64,000 nucleotides of DNA from Alkalihalobacillus bogoriensis ATCC BAA-922 (lineage in GTDB: Bacteria; Bacillota; Bacilli; Bacillales; Bacillaceae_F), in the NCBI RefSeq assembly GCF_000621445.1, contig NZ_KK211279.1, positions 119,587 through 183,586 on the forward strand. The letters run 5' to 3'. Position 1 is the first letter of the stretch; each line of letters begins with the position of its first letter. The notes under the pieces are model-generated. The model saw only the letters and a list, made by a program, of their open reading frames with translations, was not told the DNA's origin and searched no databases. Of this stretch, positions 35,759 to 43,884 are shown piece after piece. The translations under genes and the position numbers were made by a program.

Positions 35759-37750
35759 AAGAAACGTCCCGCCTGCTAATAAAGTAAGTAGTCCAGCTAC
35801 TAACAACTGATAATAAACCGTAGCTGTTTTCGGTAGTGCCTTTCCCCCTTGATTTGAACTTGTTGGAAGTTCCCCTTCTATTTTTGCACCTGAAGATAGC
35901 TGCTTTTCTTTTTTCGTTGTTTTCGGCTCTTTCTCGTTATTTTTTTCTTTTTTCGGTTTCTTTTCCTTCTGTTTCGGTGGTGGAGTAGTCTCATCCTGTT
36001 CTTTCTCATCGTCGGTTGGTTGTTCTTCTTCTTTATCATCATGTGGTGGAGTTTGGTCTAGAATGGCTTCCCCGACAACTTGATTTCCTGCTTTTGTTAG
36101 CTGATAAGATAGCTGTGTCCCACTCCAGAAATGAAACGTAAGGAACACTTCTCCATCCAAAACTTCATGGAAAAAACGTTGTGGGAGTTTAATTTCATTT
36201 GCTTCATAATCCGGTGAAAACGCTTGACCAAATTCTTTAAAAGCCGTCCAATTATGTGGACCAGCATAACTTCCATCCGCATAAACAGCTTCCATTGTCG
36301 CTAAGCTATCTCCATTGAACTGTGTTGGAATCGCAAAATGCTCAGTCGTCCCACTCGTGTTTTCAAGCAGTGGTGTATCAACTAAGATAACATCAATATA
36401 CCAATTTGCTCCATGATTAAATTGAGCGGTTAATGTTGCCTGAACACCTAGCTCTCCTGAAGAGACGATGTCAGCTAATACTGCTTGTTTAATTGTCATT
36501 ACATTTTCATGTAGGACATAATCTTGCCCTTCTATTAAAGTGTCGTTCCCAAGCTTTAAAGCAACACATTCATTTCCATTTAACTCAAATAGTAAGTCCG
36601 TATCAGCAATCGCTTCCCCTTGTGTTATATAAATAAAATTCGACTCAGCCGTTGCCGACCTTGTTTCCCAACTTGCTTTCATCATTTCATATAATTGTTG
36701 ATCCGACCATGTATACGATGTTCGTCCAAAATGCTGACCATTATCCCATAACATATGAGTAAACTCTTTTTGCTGGGCATAGTGAATCATATATTCAAAA
36801 AATTTAAGCTTCTCTCCTTGTTGAATGACACCCGTATGTGTGTCAAAACCGAGTAACCCAAATTCTCCGATAACTACCGGTATGCCATTAGCCGTAAACC
36901 TAGCATGAACACGATCAAATGTTTCAATAATATCTTGTTTTGTTGCATCATCAAACCGTGTAAACCCAGCAACATTAACACTAAATGGCCAAAACCCATA
37001 AAAATGAATTGTTGAAATGATATACGGATCATCTAACTGTACGATCGTATCGTAAAGCTCATCTAATTTTCTTTGGTCAGAACCCGTATCCATCGTCGGT
37101 AGAACTAGGGGACGAATACCGTTATTTCCACCAGAGTTACGGACAATATCGTAAAACGATGTATTTAAATCATATAAAAACTGAAACTTCTCTTCCTCAG
37201 AACCCCAGAATCTTGGTTCATTAATACTTTCAAACATGACTTCAACCGGATAATCTTTAAACCGCTCTGCAAGCTGTTCCCAAATAGCATCAAACCTATC
37301 AAGGGAAGCATCATAATCGTTATACATTCCTTCCTCTAACCAAATCCAAGAATCATGATGAATGTTAATCATGACATATAAATCCTCATCTAATGACCAT
37401 TGCACAGCTTGTTCCACTCTTTGAATAAAGGCCGGATCAATCGTATAATCTGGTGCACCTGACATTCTTTGGTCAAACGTGATTGGAATTCTGATGCTGT
37501 TAAATCCTTGAGCAGCGATTTGTTCGATTAGCTCCTTTGTCACTCTTGGGTTGCCCCACGCGGTTTCATCTGTACCAACCGCATCAAACGTATTTCCTAA
37601 ATTCCAGCCCGGCTGCATTTGTTTTACATATTCATTAATTTCCAATGACGCTTGCCTTTCATTTGCCATGCTAGTTATTGAAAAAAATAAGGTAACAATG
37701 AGAATCATAATTAAGATCACACATATTTTTCGATAAAGTAACCTTGACAT
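35747..37750 (-). CDS. Cell-wall-anchored GH5 endoglucanase/xyloglucanase (GH5-Ig-CBM46 type)
   Basis: Secreted endo-beta-1,4-glucanase of 667 residues. Signal peptide 1-29; GH5 barrel about 33-375 with acid/base Glu178 (FESINEP) and nucleophile Glu296 (VVIGEFG); X2/Ig-like module about 378-460; CBM46-like module about 465-565 with aromatic residues; acidic then Lys/Pro/Glu-rich linker 566-635; LPKTA at 639-643, a hydrophobic span and KR tail, i.e. a sortase sorting signal. GH5-Ig-CBM46 matches Bacillus halodurans BhCel5B, a GH5_4 enzyme active on xyloglucan. LPxTA is the motif of class D sortases. The ATG at 37750 follows AAGGAGGGG. It is the most upstream gene of the sugar cluster and the only secreted hydrolase in it. 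Confidence 0.92.
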   Translation of the reverse strand: MSRLLYRKICVILIMILIVTLFFSITSMANERQASLEINEYVKQMQPGWNLGNTFDAVGTDETAWGNPRVTKELIEQIAAQGFNSIRIPITFDQRMSGAPDYTIDPAFIQRVEQAVQWSLDEDLYVMINIHHDSWIWLEEGMYNDYDASLDRFDAIWEQLAERFKDYPVEVMFESINEPRFWGSEEEKFQFLYDLNTSFYDIVRNSGGNNGIRPLVLPTMDTGSDQRKLDELYDTIVQLDDPYIISTIHFYGFWPFSVNVAGFTRFDDATKQDIIETFDRVHARFTANGIPVVIGEFGLLGFDTHTGVIQQGEKLKFFEYMIHYAQQKEFTHMLWDNGQHFGRTSYTWSDQQLYEMMKASWETRSATAESNFIYITQGEAIADTDLLFELNGNECVALKLGNDTLIEGQDYVLHENVMTIKQAVLADIVSSGELGVQATLTAQFNHGANWYIDVILVDTPLLENTSGTTEHFAIPTQFNGDSLATMEAVYADGSYAGPHNWTAFKEFGQAFSPDYEANEIKLPQRFFHEVLDGEVFLTFHFWSGTQLSYQLTKAGNQVVGEAILDQTPPHDDKEEEQPTDDEKEQDETTPPPKQKEKKPKKEKNNEKEPKTTKKEKQLSSGAKIEGELPTSSNQGGKALPKTATVYYQLLVAGLLTLLAGGTFLFKR

Positions 37751-37782
37751 CCATTCCCCTCCTTGATCATAGTTTTCCGAAA

Positions 37783-37796
37783 CTTAAGCGTTTACA
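37783..37796. promoter_or_regulatory. cre-like site before the GH5 gene
   Basis: TGTAAACGCTTAAG on the minus strand matches 12 of 14 consensus positions (the last two differ), 33-46 bases before the start codon. Weak alone; made more credible by the sugar-hydrolase context and the better site before yesM. Confidence 0.45.
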
Positions 37797-37878
37797 TATA
37801 AAATCTAACATAATAGGTAAAAGAGAAGTACACTAGGAATTAGAGAGAAAATACGGTAAAAACTAGAGGTTTATAAAA

Positions 37879-37930
37879 CAAAAAAAAGCCTGTCGACTGT
37901 TTCGCTTTCACGAAATTTTTGTCAACAAGC
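37879..37930 (-). terminator. Terminator after yhgE
   Basis: On the minus strand GCTTGTTGAC pairs with GTCGACAGGC (with three G-U pairs) and is followed by seven Ts, 34 bases past the yhgE stop. An inner TTTCGTGAAAGCGAAA hairpin lies in the loop. Confidence 0.75.
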
Positions 37931-37964
37931 AAAGCTACGCATTTGTATAGTTTTTTCTTATACG

Positions 37965-40952
37965 TTATCCTTCTAAAACTTCTCGATTCATTGCAGTATC
38001 GGTCATCCCTGTTCTTTTGTTCTTTATTACAATCGTAACAAAAGTGAGAGCGCTGAATAAAACGAAGAATCCAATTAACACCATTGCATTTTCAAATAAA
38101 TAACCAAAATTATTAAGTGAAATCGCTGACTTTAAGCCTGCAATAGAGTATGTCAATGGTGCAATAACACTAATGTTTTGTAATCCATCAGGCAAGAGAT
38201 AAATCGGTAATTGTCCGCCTGTTGTTCCAAGCTGTAAAGCGATAAAAGCAAAGACAATGATTCTACCAACATTGCCAGCTAATGTGACAAAGAAAAGCAC
38301 AATAGCTGCAAAACTTAAACTTGCTATTATGGTGAACATGACAAATTGGAAGCCATTCGCAACATCTAACCCTAAAACAACTAATGTTACAAAAGAAACT
38401 AATAACGCTTGAACTATCGCTAAAATAGCTGTAAGCATGAATTTACTTGTAAACCATGAAAGTCCAGAGCTAGGTGTTCCTTCAGGTTTTGCTAGATTAA
38501 CAAACAACGACATAATTAAAATGCCCATAAATAAAGCAAGAGACACATGATATGGTGCTGTTGAATTACGATACTGTGGAAATGGATTCACTTTCTCTTC
38601 TACAGTATTGACAGGGGCCGCAAACATTTCGTAATTTGAATCAGAAACTTGGATACCACCTGTTTGTGCCGCTCCATCCGCCAGTTTTGTATACAGTTCT
38701 TCACTACCATCTTTTAATCTGTCAGCTCCATCATGTAAAAGCTTAACTCCATCTGTTAATGTACCCCAGCCTGTTTCCACAGTTGCCGTACCATCTTTAA
38801 TTTGACCTGTCCCATCATGTAATTGACTGACACCTGTCGTTAACGTGCCCCAGCCCGTTTTTACACTTGACGTTCCGCTCTCAATTTGTTGTGTACCTGC
38901 ATGCAGATCAGTCACACCTCTAGTTAGTGTTCCCCAGCCATCTTTAACACTGGATGTTCCAACTTTTAACTGTGCTGTCCCCGCTTGAAGTTCACCAACC
39001 CCACTTGTTAAAGCACCCCAGCCTGTATGGACGCTTTGTGTTCCAGCCTTTAATTGCCATGTTCCCGCTTGGAGGTCACTAACACCATTCGTTAAACTAC
39101 CCCAACCGTTATTTACACTTGAAGTCCCTACTTGAAGTTGGTTCGTTCCTGCTTGAAGGGTAGTGACTCCAGTAGTTAAATCCGTCCAACCGGTTTGAAG
39201 TGATGCCGTTCCTCCTTTTAACTGAGTTGTTCCGCCTTTTAGCTCGGTTACACCTACAATTAATTCACCCCAGCCTGTATTTACTGTAGCGGTTCCTCCT
39301 GCAACGAGCTGAGCACCACCCACCAATTGAGTTGTTCCTGTTTGGACTTGTGTTTGGCCAGCAACTAATTGCGTTAAACCATTCGTCAATTGAGCTGCTC
39401 CTGCATCAGCGGTTTGAAGTCCACTTGCTAATGAATCAACACCTGCTTTAATCGTTGTCGTTGATGAGGATAAATCATTTGTACCTGAGGCAACAGCCTG
39501 ACTAATCCCTAAAAGCTGTTGGAATTCAGGATCATTTTGAAGATTATGATTGTTCATATATTGCTCAATGGCTGTAGCTAATTGACTTGCTCCACCGGCA
39601 ACTTGGGCCGAAGCATTTTGCCAATCTTGAACACCTTGAGATAAATTTTGACTTCCTGTTACTAAGCTCGAAGTCCCTTGTTTCAGTTGGGTAGCTCCTG
39701 CTTTAGATTCTTCTAAACCAGCTAATACTTGAGTAACACCATCATGGACTCCTTGACTTCCAACTACTAAAGACTGAGCCCCCTGTGCTAACGTGGCTAC
39801 ATCATCTTCTTTAGCTTGTAACGTCGTTAACAATTGGGCTGTTCCCCCGTCTAGTTGTGAAGCACCGTTAGCTAGTGTGGAGATATTAGGTGCACCACTT
39901 TTTAACGATTGTAACACTTGATTTGCACCGCTATTCACTTGTGTGGCTCCATCGGCTAATAGCGAAATATTGGGCGCCCCAGCCTTTAATGACGACAACA
40001 CTTGACTAGTTCCATTGTCGACAGCAGTAGCACCATCGGCTAACTTTGCGATATTTGGTGTACCATCCTTTAGTGAAGAAAGCACTTGGCTTGTTCCACT
40101 ATCTACTGCTGATGCTCCATCTGCTAGCTTTGCGATATTTGGTGCACCATCTTGTAAGGAACTTAAAAGTTTACTAGTTCCTCCGTGCACAGCCGAAGCA
40201 CCGTCAGCCAATCTTGAAATGTCTGGAGACTTTTCATTTAATGAAGATAACACTTGATTTGTCCCATCATTAAGAGTAACCGCTCCGTCTGCTAATTTAG
40301 AAATATCAGGTGCCTTTTCTTCTAATGAAGATAACATCTCTTCTGTCCCGTCATACACTTGAATCGTGCCATCATGAATTTGTTTTGAGCCATCAGAAGC
40401 AGCTTCAAATCCTTGTGCAACGTCGCCAAGTGTATTAAAGACATTAGTTGCATATTTTTGAGTAATGGAATTAGAAAGACCATCTTTTATTCTTTCTGTA
40501 GCTGACCTTGTTACTTGTGATGCAAAGAAACTAAGTCCTTCATTTTGTGTGTATTTTAACTCCATCTTTTTCGGTTCATCATCTAATAACGTCGATAAAT
40601 TGGCTGAAAAATCTTCAGGGATTTCAATTACTAAAAAATAATCAAGATTTTTCAAGCCTTTTTCTGCTTCTTCTGAAGAAACAACGCTCCAATCTAGTGC
40701 CGGGTTTTCTTGCAAGTCTGCAATCAAATCAGCACCTACATTCAGTGGTTCATCATCAACCATTGTCCCTTTATCATTGTTCACAATAGCCACCGGTAAA
40801 TTTGATATATTGTCATATGGGCTCCATGTTGCAGAAAGTTGCAAGATAGTATATATGACAGGAATGAATAGTACACCTAGTACCGAAAACAGTACCGCTT
40901 TTCGTTTCGTAATCGTAGCAAAATCAGCAACTAATAATGATAACGCTTTCAT
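37965..40952 (-). CDS. yhgE: YhgE/Pip-family membrane protein with long 28-residue repeats
   Basis: A 995-residue membrane protein: one N-terminal transmembrane helix (about 20-40), a large extracellular region, and about five C-terminal helices (from residue 800) resembling an ABC-2 type permease. The family includes the phage infection protein Pip and SMC-like ESX-associated proteins. The extracellular part has two arrays, each of seven 28-residue repeats (about 206-385 and 553-755), plus less regular repeats between. This makes it longer than Bacillus subtilis YhgE (775 residues, from memory). The role is not established; suggestions include phage receptor and surface export functions. Likely monocistronic. 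Confidence 0.88.
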   Translation of the reverse strand: MKALSLLVADFATITKRKAVLFSVLGVLFIPVIYTILQLSATWSPYDNISNLPVAIVNNDKGTMVDDEPLNVGADLIADLQENPALDWSVVSSEEAEKGLKNLDYFLVIEIPEDFSANLSTLLDDEPKKMELKYTQNEGLSFFASQVTRSATERIKDGLSNSITQKYATNVFNTLGDVAQGFEAASDGSKQIHDGTIQVYDGTEEMLSSLEEKAPDISKLADGAVTLNDGTNQVLSSLNEKSPDISRLADGASAVHGGTSKLLSSLQDGAPNIAKLADGASAVDSGTSQVLSSLKDGTPNIAKLADGATAVDNGTSQVLSSLKAGAPNISLLADGATQVNSGANQVLQSLKSGAPNISTLANGASQLDGGTAQLLTTLQAKEDDVATLAQGAQSLVVGSQGVHDGVTQVLAGLEESKAGATQLKQGTSSLVTGSQNLSQGVQDWQNASAQVAGGASQLATAIEQYMNNHNLQNDPEFQQLLGISQAVASGTNDLSSSTTTIKAGVDSLASGLQTADAGAAQLTNGLTQLVAGQTQVQTGTTQLVGGAQLVAGGTATVNTGWGELIVGVTELKGGTTQLKGGTASLQTGWTDLTTGVTTLQAGTNQLQVGTSSVNNGWGSLTNGVSDLQAGTWQLKAGTQSVHTGWGALTSGVGELQAGTAQLKVGTSSVKDGWGTLTRGVTDLHAGTQQIESGTSSVKTGWGTLTTGVSQLHDGTGQIKDGTATVETGWGTLTDGVKLLHDGADRLKDGSEELYTKLADGAAQTGGIQVSDSNYEMFAAPVNTVEEKVNPFPQYRNSTAPYHVSLALFMGILIMSLFVNLAKPEGTPSSGLSWFTSKFMLTAILAIVQALLVSFVTLVVLGLDVANGFQFVMFTIIASLSFAAIVLFFVTLAGNVGRIIVFAFIALQLGTTGGQLPIYLLPDGLQNISVIAPLTYSIAGLKSAISLNNFGYLFENAMVLIGFFVLFSALTFVTIVIKNKRTGMTDTAMNREVLEG
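38688..39296 (-). repeat. Seven 84-bp repeats in yhgE (GWG.LT.GV...GT array)
   Basis: Codons 553-755. Each 28-residue unit starts with GWG or GWT, then LT.GV..L..GT..L..GT.SV. Unit starts are at residues 560, 588, 616, 644, 672, 700 and 728, exactly 28 apart. Confidence 0.9.
39798..40337 (-). repeat. Seven 84-bp repeats in yhgE (APNIAKLADGA array)
   Basis: Codons 206-385. Unit pattern: .APNI..LADGA..V..GT.QVLSSL..G, with starts at residues 213, 241, 269, 297, 325, 353 and 381. The same 28-residue period as the second array but a different sequence. Confidence 0.9.
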
Positions 40953-41252
40953 TTTCTTGCCCCCTTCTCTTTAAGGTTTTGAAAAAAGATTCATGTACAG
41001 ACAAACTCAAATGGTTTACATACGGAATACGATGCGGTAAATTCCCCCCTTTCAATAACTATTCCTCCGTTTGAAAACAACTAATGTTTGCAGAATTTTG
41101 TTTCTAACCTTTTTCTAGGCAAGTACAAAACTATTTGAAAATTTTGAATTTATTCTCTCATAATATGTAAGTTCCACATAATGAACAATCCCACAAAATA
41201 TCGTACAATTTTTCATAATTCTTAATACCCGACATTTGTAGGGATGTACAAT
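40953..41252. other. Intergenic, nothing beyond the yhgE leader
   Basis: Holds the yhgE ribosome site (GGGGG at 40962-40966 seen from the minus strand) and AT-rich sequence. I see no ORF, hairpin or clear promoter. Confidence 0.5.
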
Positions 41253-41432
41253 AAGAAAAACGCGGGATCGTCTTTACGTTCCAAGCGAAGTGCGGAGCCC
41301 TGCCCGCTTTTGACAGTGAACCCCAAGTGCTCTTCTTGGGGTGAAACGCGCAGGTGCGTAGCCTTCGCTCTTCTTGAATAAGTATTCAAAGCTTCACTGC
41401 TACACCAAAATTTTTATGCTTACTTATCTTTT
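41253..41432 (+). repeat. Full-length copy of the dispersed hairpin element
   Basis: About 180 bases. The first half AAGCGAAGTGCGGAGCCCTGC pairs imperfectly with GCAGGTGCGTAGCCTTCGCT in the second half, around an inner CCCCAAG/CTTGGGG hairpin. Ends with ACTGCTACACCAAAATTTTT. Confidence 0.85.
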
Positions 41433-41475
41433 AAACAAAACTTTTCTGTCCAATTCAAAACTATCAATTTTTTAT

Positions 41476-41516
41476 CAAAAAAAAATCTTGAAAGGAGTAG
41501 CTTCTCCTCTCAAGAT
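41476..41516 (-). terminator. Terminator of the LuxR-type regulator gene
   Basis: On the minus strand ATCTTGAGAGGAG/CTCCTTTCAAGAT (one mismatch) followed by nine Ts, 11 bases after the stop. Confidence 0.92.
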
Positions 41517-41526
41517 AAAAAGACGT

Positions 41527-43074
41527 TTATGAAATAAGTCCTTGCTGAATTGCCATAGCTACAGCATGAATCCGGTTTTTGGCATTCATTCTTTTAATTG
41601 AACTTGAAATATAATCCCTCACTGTATATTTACTAAGGTTTAAATATTCTGCTATTTCTTCTATCGAATCACCATTTTTAATCATTTGCAATACCTCTAT
41701 TTCTCGTCGAGATAATCTAGAGGAAAGAGCGTGTTGTAAATACAATTCTTTATAATCTTGGTACTTCATTAACACTTCACCAACGAGATGACCTACCTTT
41801 TGTAAAGCGATCATTGTTTCATTGCTCACTTCAAAATGCTGATGTTCCCCTTGGTCTAAAATAACAGATCCTAGCAATTTATTTTCTGTTAAGGTATAAA
41901 TCGGTGCTATGACAATCGACTTTAATTTAAACTGCTTTATATAATGTTCGGGTAAACAGGTTATAGCAGAAGCATAATAAAGCGGCCGGTAAAAACTTAA
42001 ATCTTTTACATTTTTATTTATTAGTTGGACTGTTGTTATATTTTCTTTAATCGTTTTAATAACATCTGTATTAAGTTGATAACCAGTTAAACCTATGCTC
42101 ATTTTTTCTGTATCCTTATAAGAAAAAAAAGCGCATCGTTCAAATGGAAAATAGCGAACATATCCAGATGCAATTCGTTCAATTAACTCATGCACCCCTT
42201 TTGATTGAATCATCCATTGCTGAAAAAAAAGCAAACTATCTTTCCATTGGTTTTGCTTCGTTAATCGTGTATATGATTCAAAATTTCTTTCATACATTTT
42301 AATTGATAACTGAAGCGTGTCCTTTACAGGTTGCCACTCATGTTCAGGTGTAAAAAACAATAAAACTTCATGTTTCACTTGAATTGAAAAAACATAAAGT
42401 GTTTCTTCTCTTTCTTTCGTCTGTACTAAACTAGTAACTGCCGATGTTAATAAATTTAACGACTCCGATTTAAGCGTTTTCAACATATTCAACCAAGAAC
42501 CATCATTTTCTTGTTCTTTATTTTGTATTATATCTTTAATCGCATATATTTGTTCTTCTTGTTTAACCCTCACAACCCAGTGTATAGGGAGCGGCTCTAG
42601 CGAAAATAAATGTCTCACGTAGGAGCTAAGGTCCACGACTTTATTGGAAGAATAATTTAATAGCCTCTGAAAAACATGATCGAAGAAATACTGAATCGAT
42701 TGATATTTATAATAGTTTACGTTCGATTTTTGTTGACTCACCTTATGAGCACCTTTTTCCAATAAAGAAAAAATCAACACTAAATGATGACTATCGATAT
42801 GAGAGTGATAATTTGTCCAATCGTCTTGAAGTTCATCCATCCACTGATGATAGTTAGTATATTGCCAATGAAACACATATTTTTGTAACAGTTCAATGAC
42901 AAGCCATAACTGCTCTTTGAACTCATCTTCTTTTGAGGTCATATATTCATCATTCATGAACAATTGTTGTTCTGAAAACTTCTTCCACTCTTGAAGAATC
43001 ATCATTTCATTTTTTTGCAAAATATGAATGCCTTCTTCAATTAAATATTCCATATGTCGATTTAATGATGTCAA
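41527..43074 (-). CDS. LuxR-type regulator with GAF-like sensor region
   Basis: A 515-residue transcription factor. The C-terminal 60 residues are a LuxR/NarL helix-turn-helix (LSRREIEVLQMIKNGDSIEEIAEYLNLSKYTVRDYISSSIKRM). Residues about 320-440 look like a GAF domain; the N-terminal half is helical with no family I recognise. There is no receiver domain, so it is not a standard response regulator. I start at TTG 43074, nine bases after a perfect AAGGAGG; the frame is open to 43152 without a site. It is the gene upstream of yhgE, separated by a terminator and a repeat, so regulation of yhgE is only a possibility. Confidence 0.86.
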   Translation of the reverse strand: MTSLNRHMEYLIEEGIHILQKNEMMILQEWKKFSEQQLFMNDEYMTSKEDEFKEQLWLVIELLQKYVFHWQYTNYHQWMDELQDDWTNYHSHIDSHHLVLIFSLLEKGAHKVSQQKSNVNYYKYQSIQYFFDHVFQRLLNYSSNKVVDLSSYVRHLFSLEPLPIHWVVRVKQEEQIYAIKDIIQNKEQENDGSWLNMLKTLKSESLNLLTSAVTSLVQTKEREETLYVFSIQVKHEVLLFFTPEHEWQPVKDTLQLSIKMYERNFESYTRLTKQNQWKDSLLFFQQWMIQSKGVHELIERIASGYVRYFPFERCAFFSYKDTEKMSIGLTGYQLNTDVIKTIKENITTVQLINKNVKDLSFYRPLYYASAITCLPEHYIKQFKLKSIVIAPIYTLTENKLLGSVILDQGEHQHFEVSNETMIALQKVGHLVGEVLMKYQDYKELYLQHALSSRLSRREIEVLQMIKNGDSIEEIAEYLNLSKYTVRDYISSSIKRMNAKNRIHAVAMAIQQGLIS

Positions 43075-43200
43075 CTTGGTGAACCTCCTTTTTGCCTTCT
43101 CTACACTAGGTCGCTTTTTTAATAGTAAAGTGGATAGTATATAATTCGACATTGTTTTTGGATTTCCCTATTTGGTCGTTCGCTTGTTTTTAAGCAGGGT

Positions 43201-43229
43201 TTGTAATCTTTTTACAGATGTGTTATAAT
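43201..43229 (+). promoter_or_regulatory. Sigma-A promoter of an unassigned transcript
   Basis: TTGTAA, 17-base spacer, TATAAT. No protein gene follows within its terminator-bounded unit. Confidence 0.65.
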
Positions 43230-43235
43230 ATTAAA

Positions 43236-43510
43236 ATACGTTATTTGATACACTTTATAAGTTCCTTTCACTATGTTTTTTTTCGTAAAGATTTTGGTAT
43301 TCAATAAATGGATTTTATATATACTTATTCACACTGGATTGGCTTCGGAGCCATTAGGATGTAAGAGAGGTAGGGCTTACATTGTTTAGGTTAGAAGACG
43401 TTATGAATAATCGCGGCTATCTCTACAAAGCTATAGTTAACTAGGTTATAAATTATCATTTTAATACGTAATGACATGTGAACGAGATTATTTCGTTCAC
43501 ATTTTTTATT
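43236..43510 (+). ncRNA. Candidate noncoding RNA, about 275 nt
   Basis: Bounded by the promoter at 43201-43229 and a strong terminator. No ORF over 20 codons with a ribosome site. Local structures: GGCTTCGGAGCC (stable tetraloop-type hairpin near 43342), TGTAAG/CTTACA around AGAGGTAGGG, and AGAGGTAG can alternatively pair with CTATCTCT about 55 bases later. A 13-codon frame (MNNRGYLYKAIVN, 43403-43444) lies inside, with only a weak site. It precedes feoA, but feoA has its own promoter and Fur box. It does not match an RNA family I can name. A second start is possible near 43330. Confidence 0.45.
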
Positions 43511-43513
43511 TTT
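43476..43513 (+). terminator. Terminator of the candidate RNA
   Basis: Ten-bp stem ATGTGAACGA/TCGTTCACAT with a seven-base loop, running into TTTTTT. Confidence 0.85.
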
Positions 43514-43607
43514 TCAAACATATTGTGTCTAATTTTAACAGTCCATATTGTTAACACATTATGTCGTCACAAATTTTTCCAATTTCACTTCCTTATTTTT
43601 AATTATA

Positions 43608-43626
43608 ATTGATAATGATAATCAAT
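43608..43626. promoter_or_regulatory. Fur box before feoA
   Basis: ATTGATAATGATAATCAAT is close to the textbook Fur operator (GATAATGATAATC core). It overlaps a TATAAT at 43604-43609, so Fe-Fur would block initiation of feoAB. Confidence 0.88.
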
Positions 43627-43651
43627 ATAATAAGTAAGGAGGATGTTTCAA

Positions 43652-43870
43652 ATGGTGTTATCATTTTTAAAACGTGGTCAAAAAGCAAAGATAGTAAAAA
43701 TCAATCACCCCATTTTACGGATGGAGGCCGTTCGCTTCGGCATTCATGTCGGACAGTGGATTGAATGTTATGAGGTCATCCCAGCAGGACCAATAATTAT
43801 AAAAAAACAAAACATTGAAATTGCGGTTGGCAGAAAACTAGCTAATGCGATTGAAGTGTCTAGTTTATAA
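43652..43870 (+). CDS. feoA: Ferrous iron transport protein A
   Basis: A 72-residue SH3-like cytoplasmic protein that supports FeoB. Visible: G.KAKIVKI.H..LRMEAVRFGI..GQWIE..E..PAGPI and a short C-terminal VGRKLANAIEV, the usual FeoA pattern. I start at ATG 43652, nine bases after AAGGAGG; the ATG at 43643 directly abuts the ribosome site. Controlled by the Fur box just upstream. Followed 14 bases later by feoB. Confidence 0.92.
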   Translation: MVLSFLKRGQKAKIVKINHPILRMEAVRFGIHVGQWIECYEVIPAGPIIIKKQNIEIAVGRKLANAIEVSSL

Positions 43871-43884
43871 AAGGGGGCTTTTAT

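Noticed and set aside
38688-40337. Regular spaced repeats that could suggest a CRISPR array
   Set aside because: The 84-bp units are in frame within yhgE, with no unique spacers and no cas genes.
40938-40951. Perfect cre match TGAAAGCGTTATCA at the start of yhgE
   Set aside because: It coincides with the first codons (Met-Lys-Ala-Leu-Ser); yesM's upstream frame also reads Lys-Ala-Leu-Ser over its cre-like site, so codon chance is a simple explanation. No metabolic reason for CcpA here. Left uncalled.
43403-43444. 13-codon ORF MNNRGYLYKAIVN
   Set aside because: Ribosome site too weak to call a gene from one sequence; mentioned under the candidate RNA.
43236-43510. Iron or metal riboswitch controlling feoAB
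   Set aside because: feoA has its own TATAAT with an overlapping Fur box after the terminator, and I see no NiCo/czcD or other known metal riboswitch core. Kept as an unassigned RNA instead.
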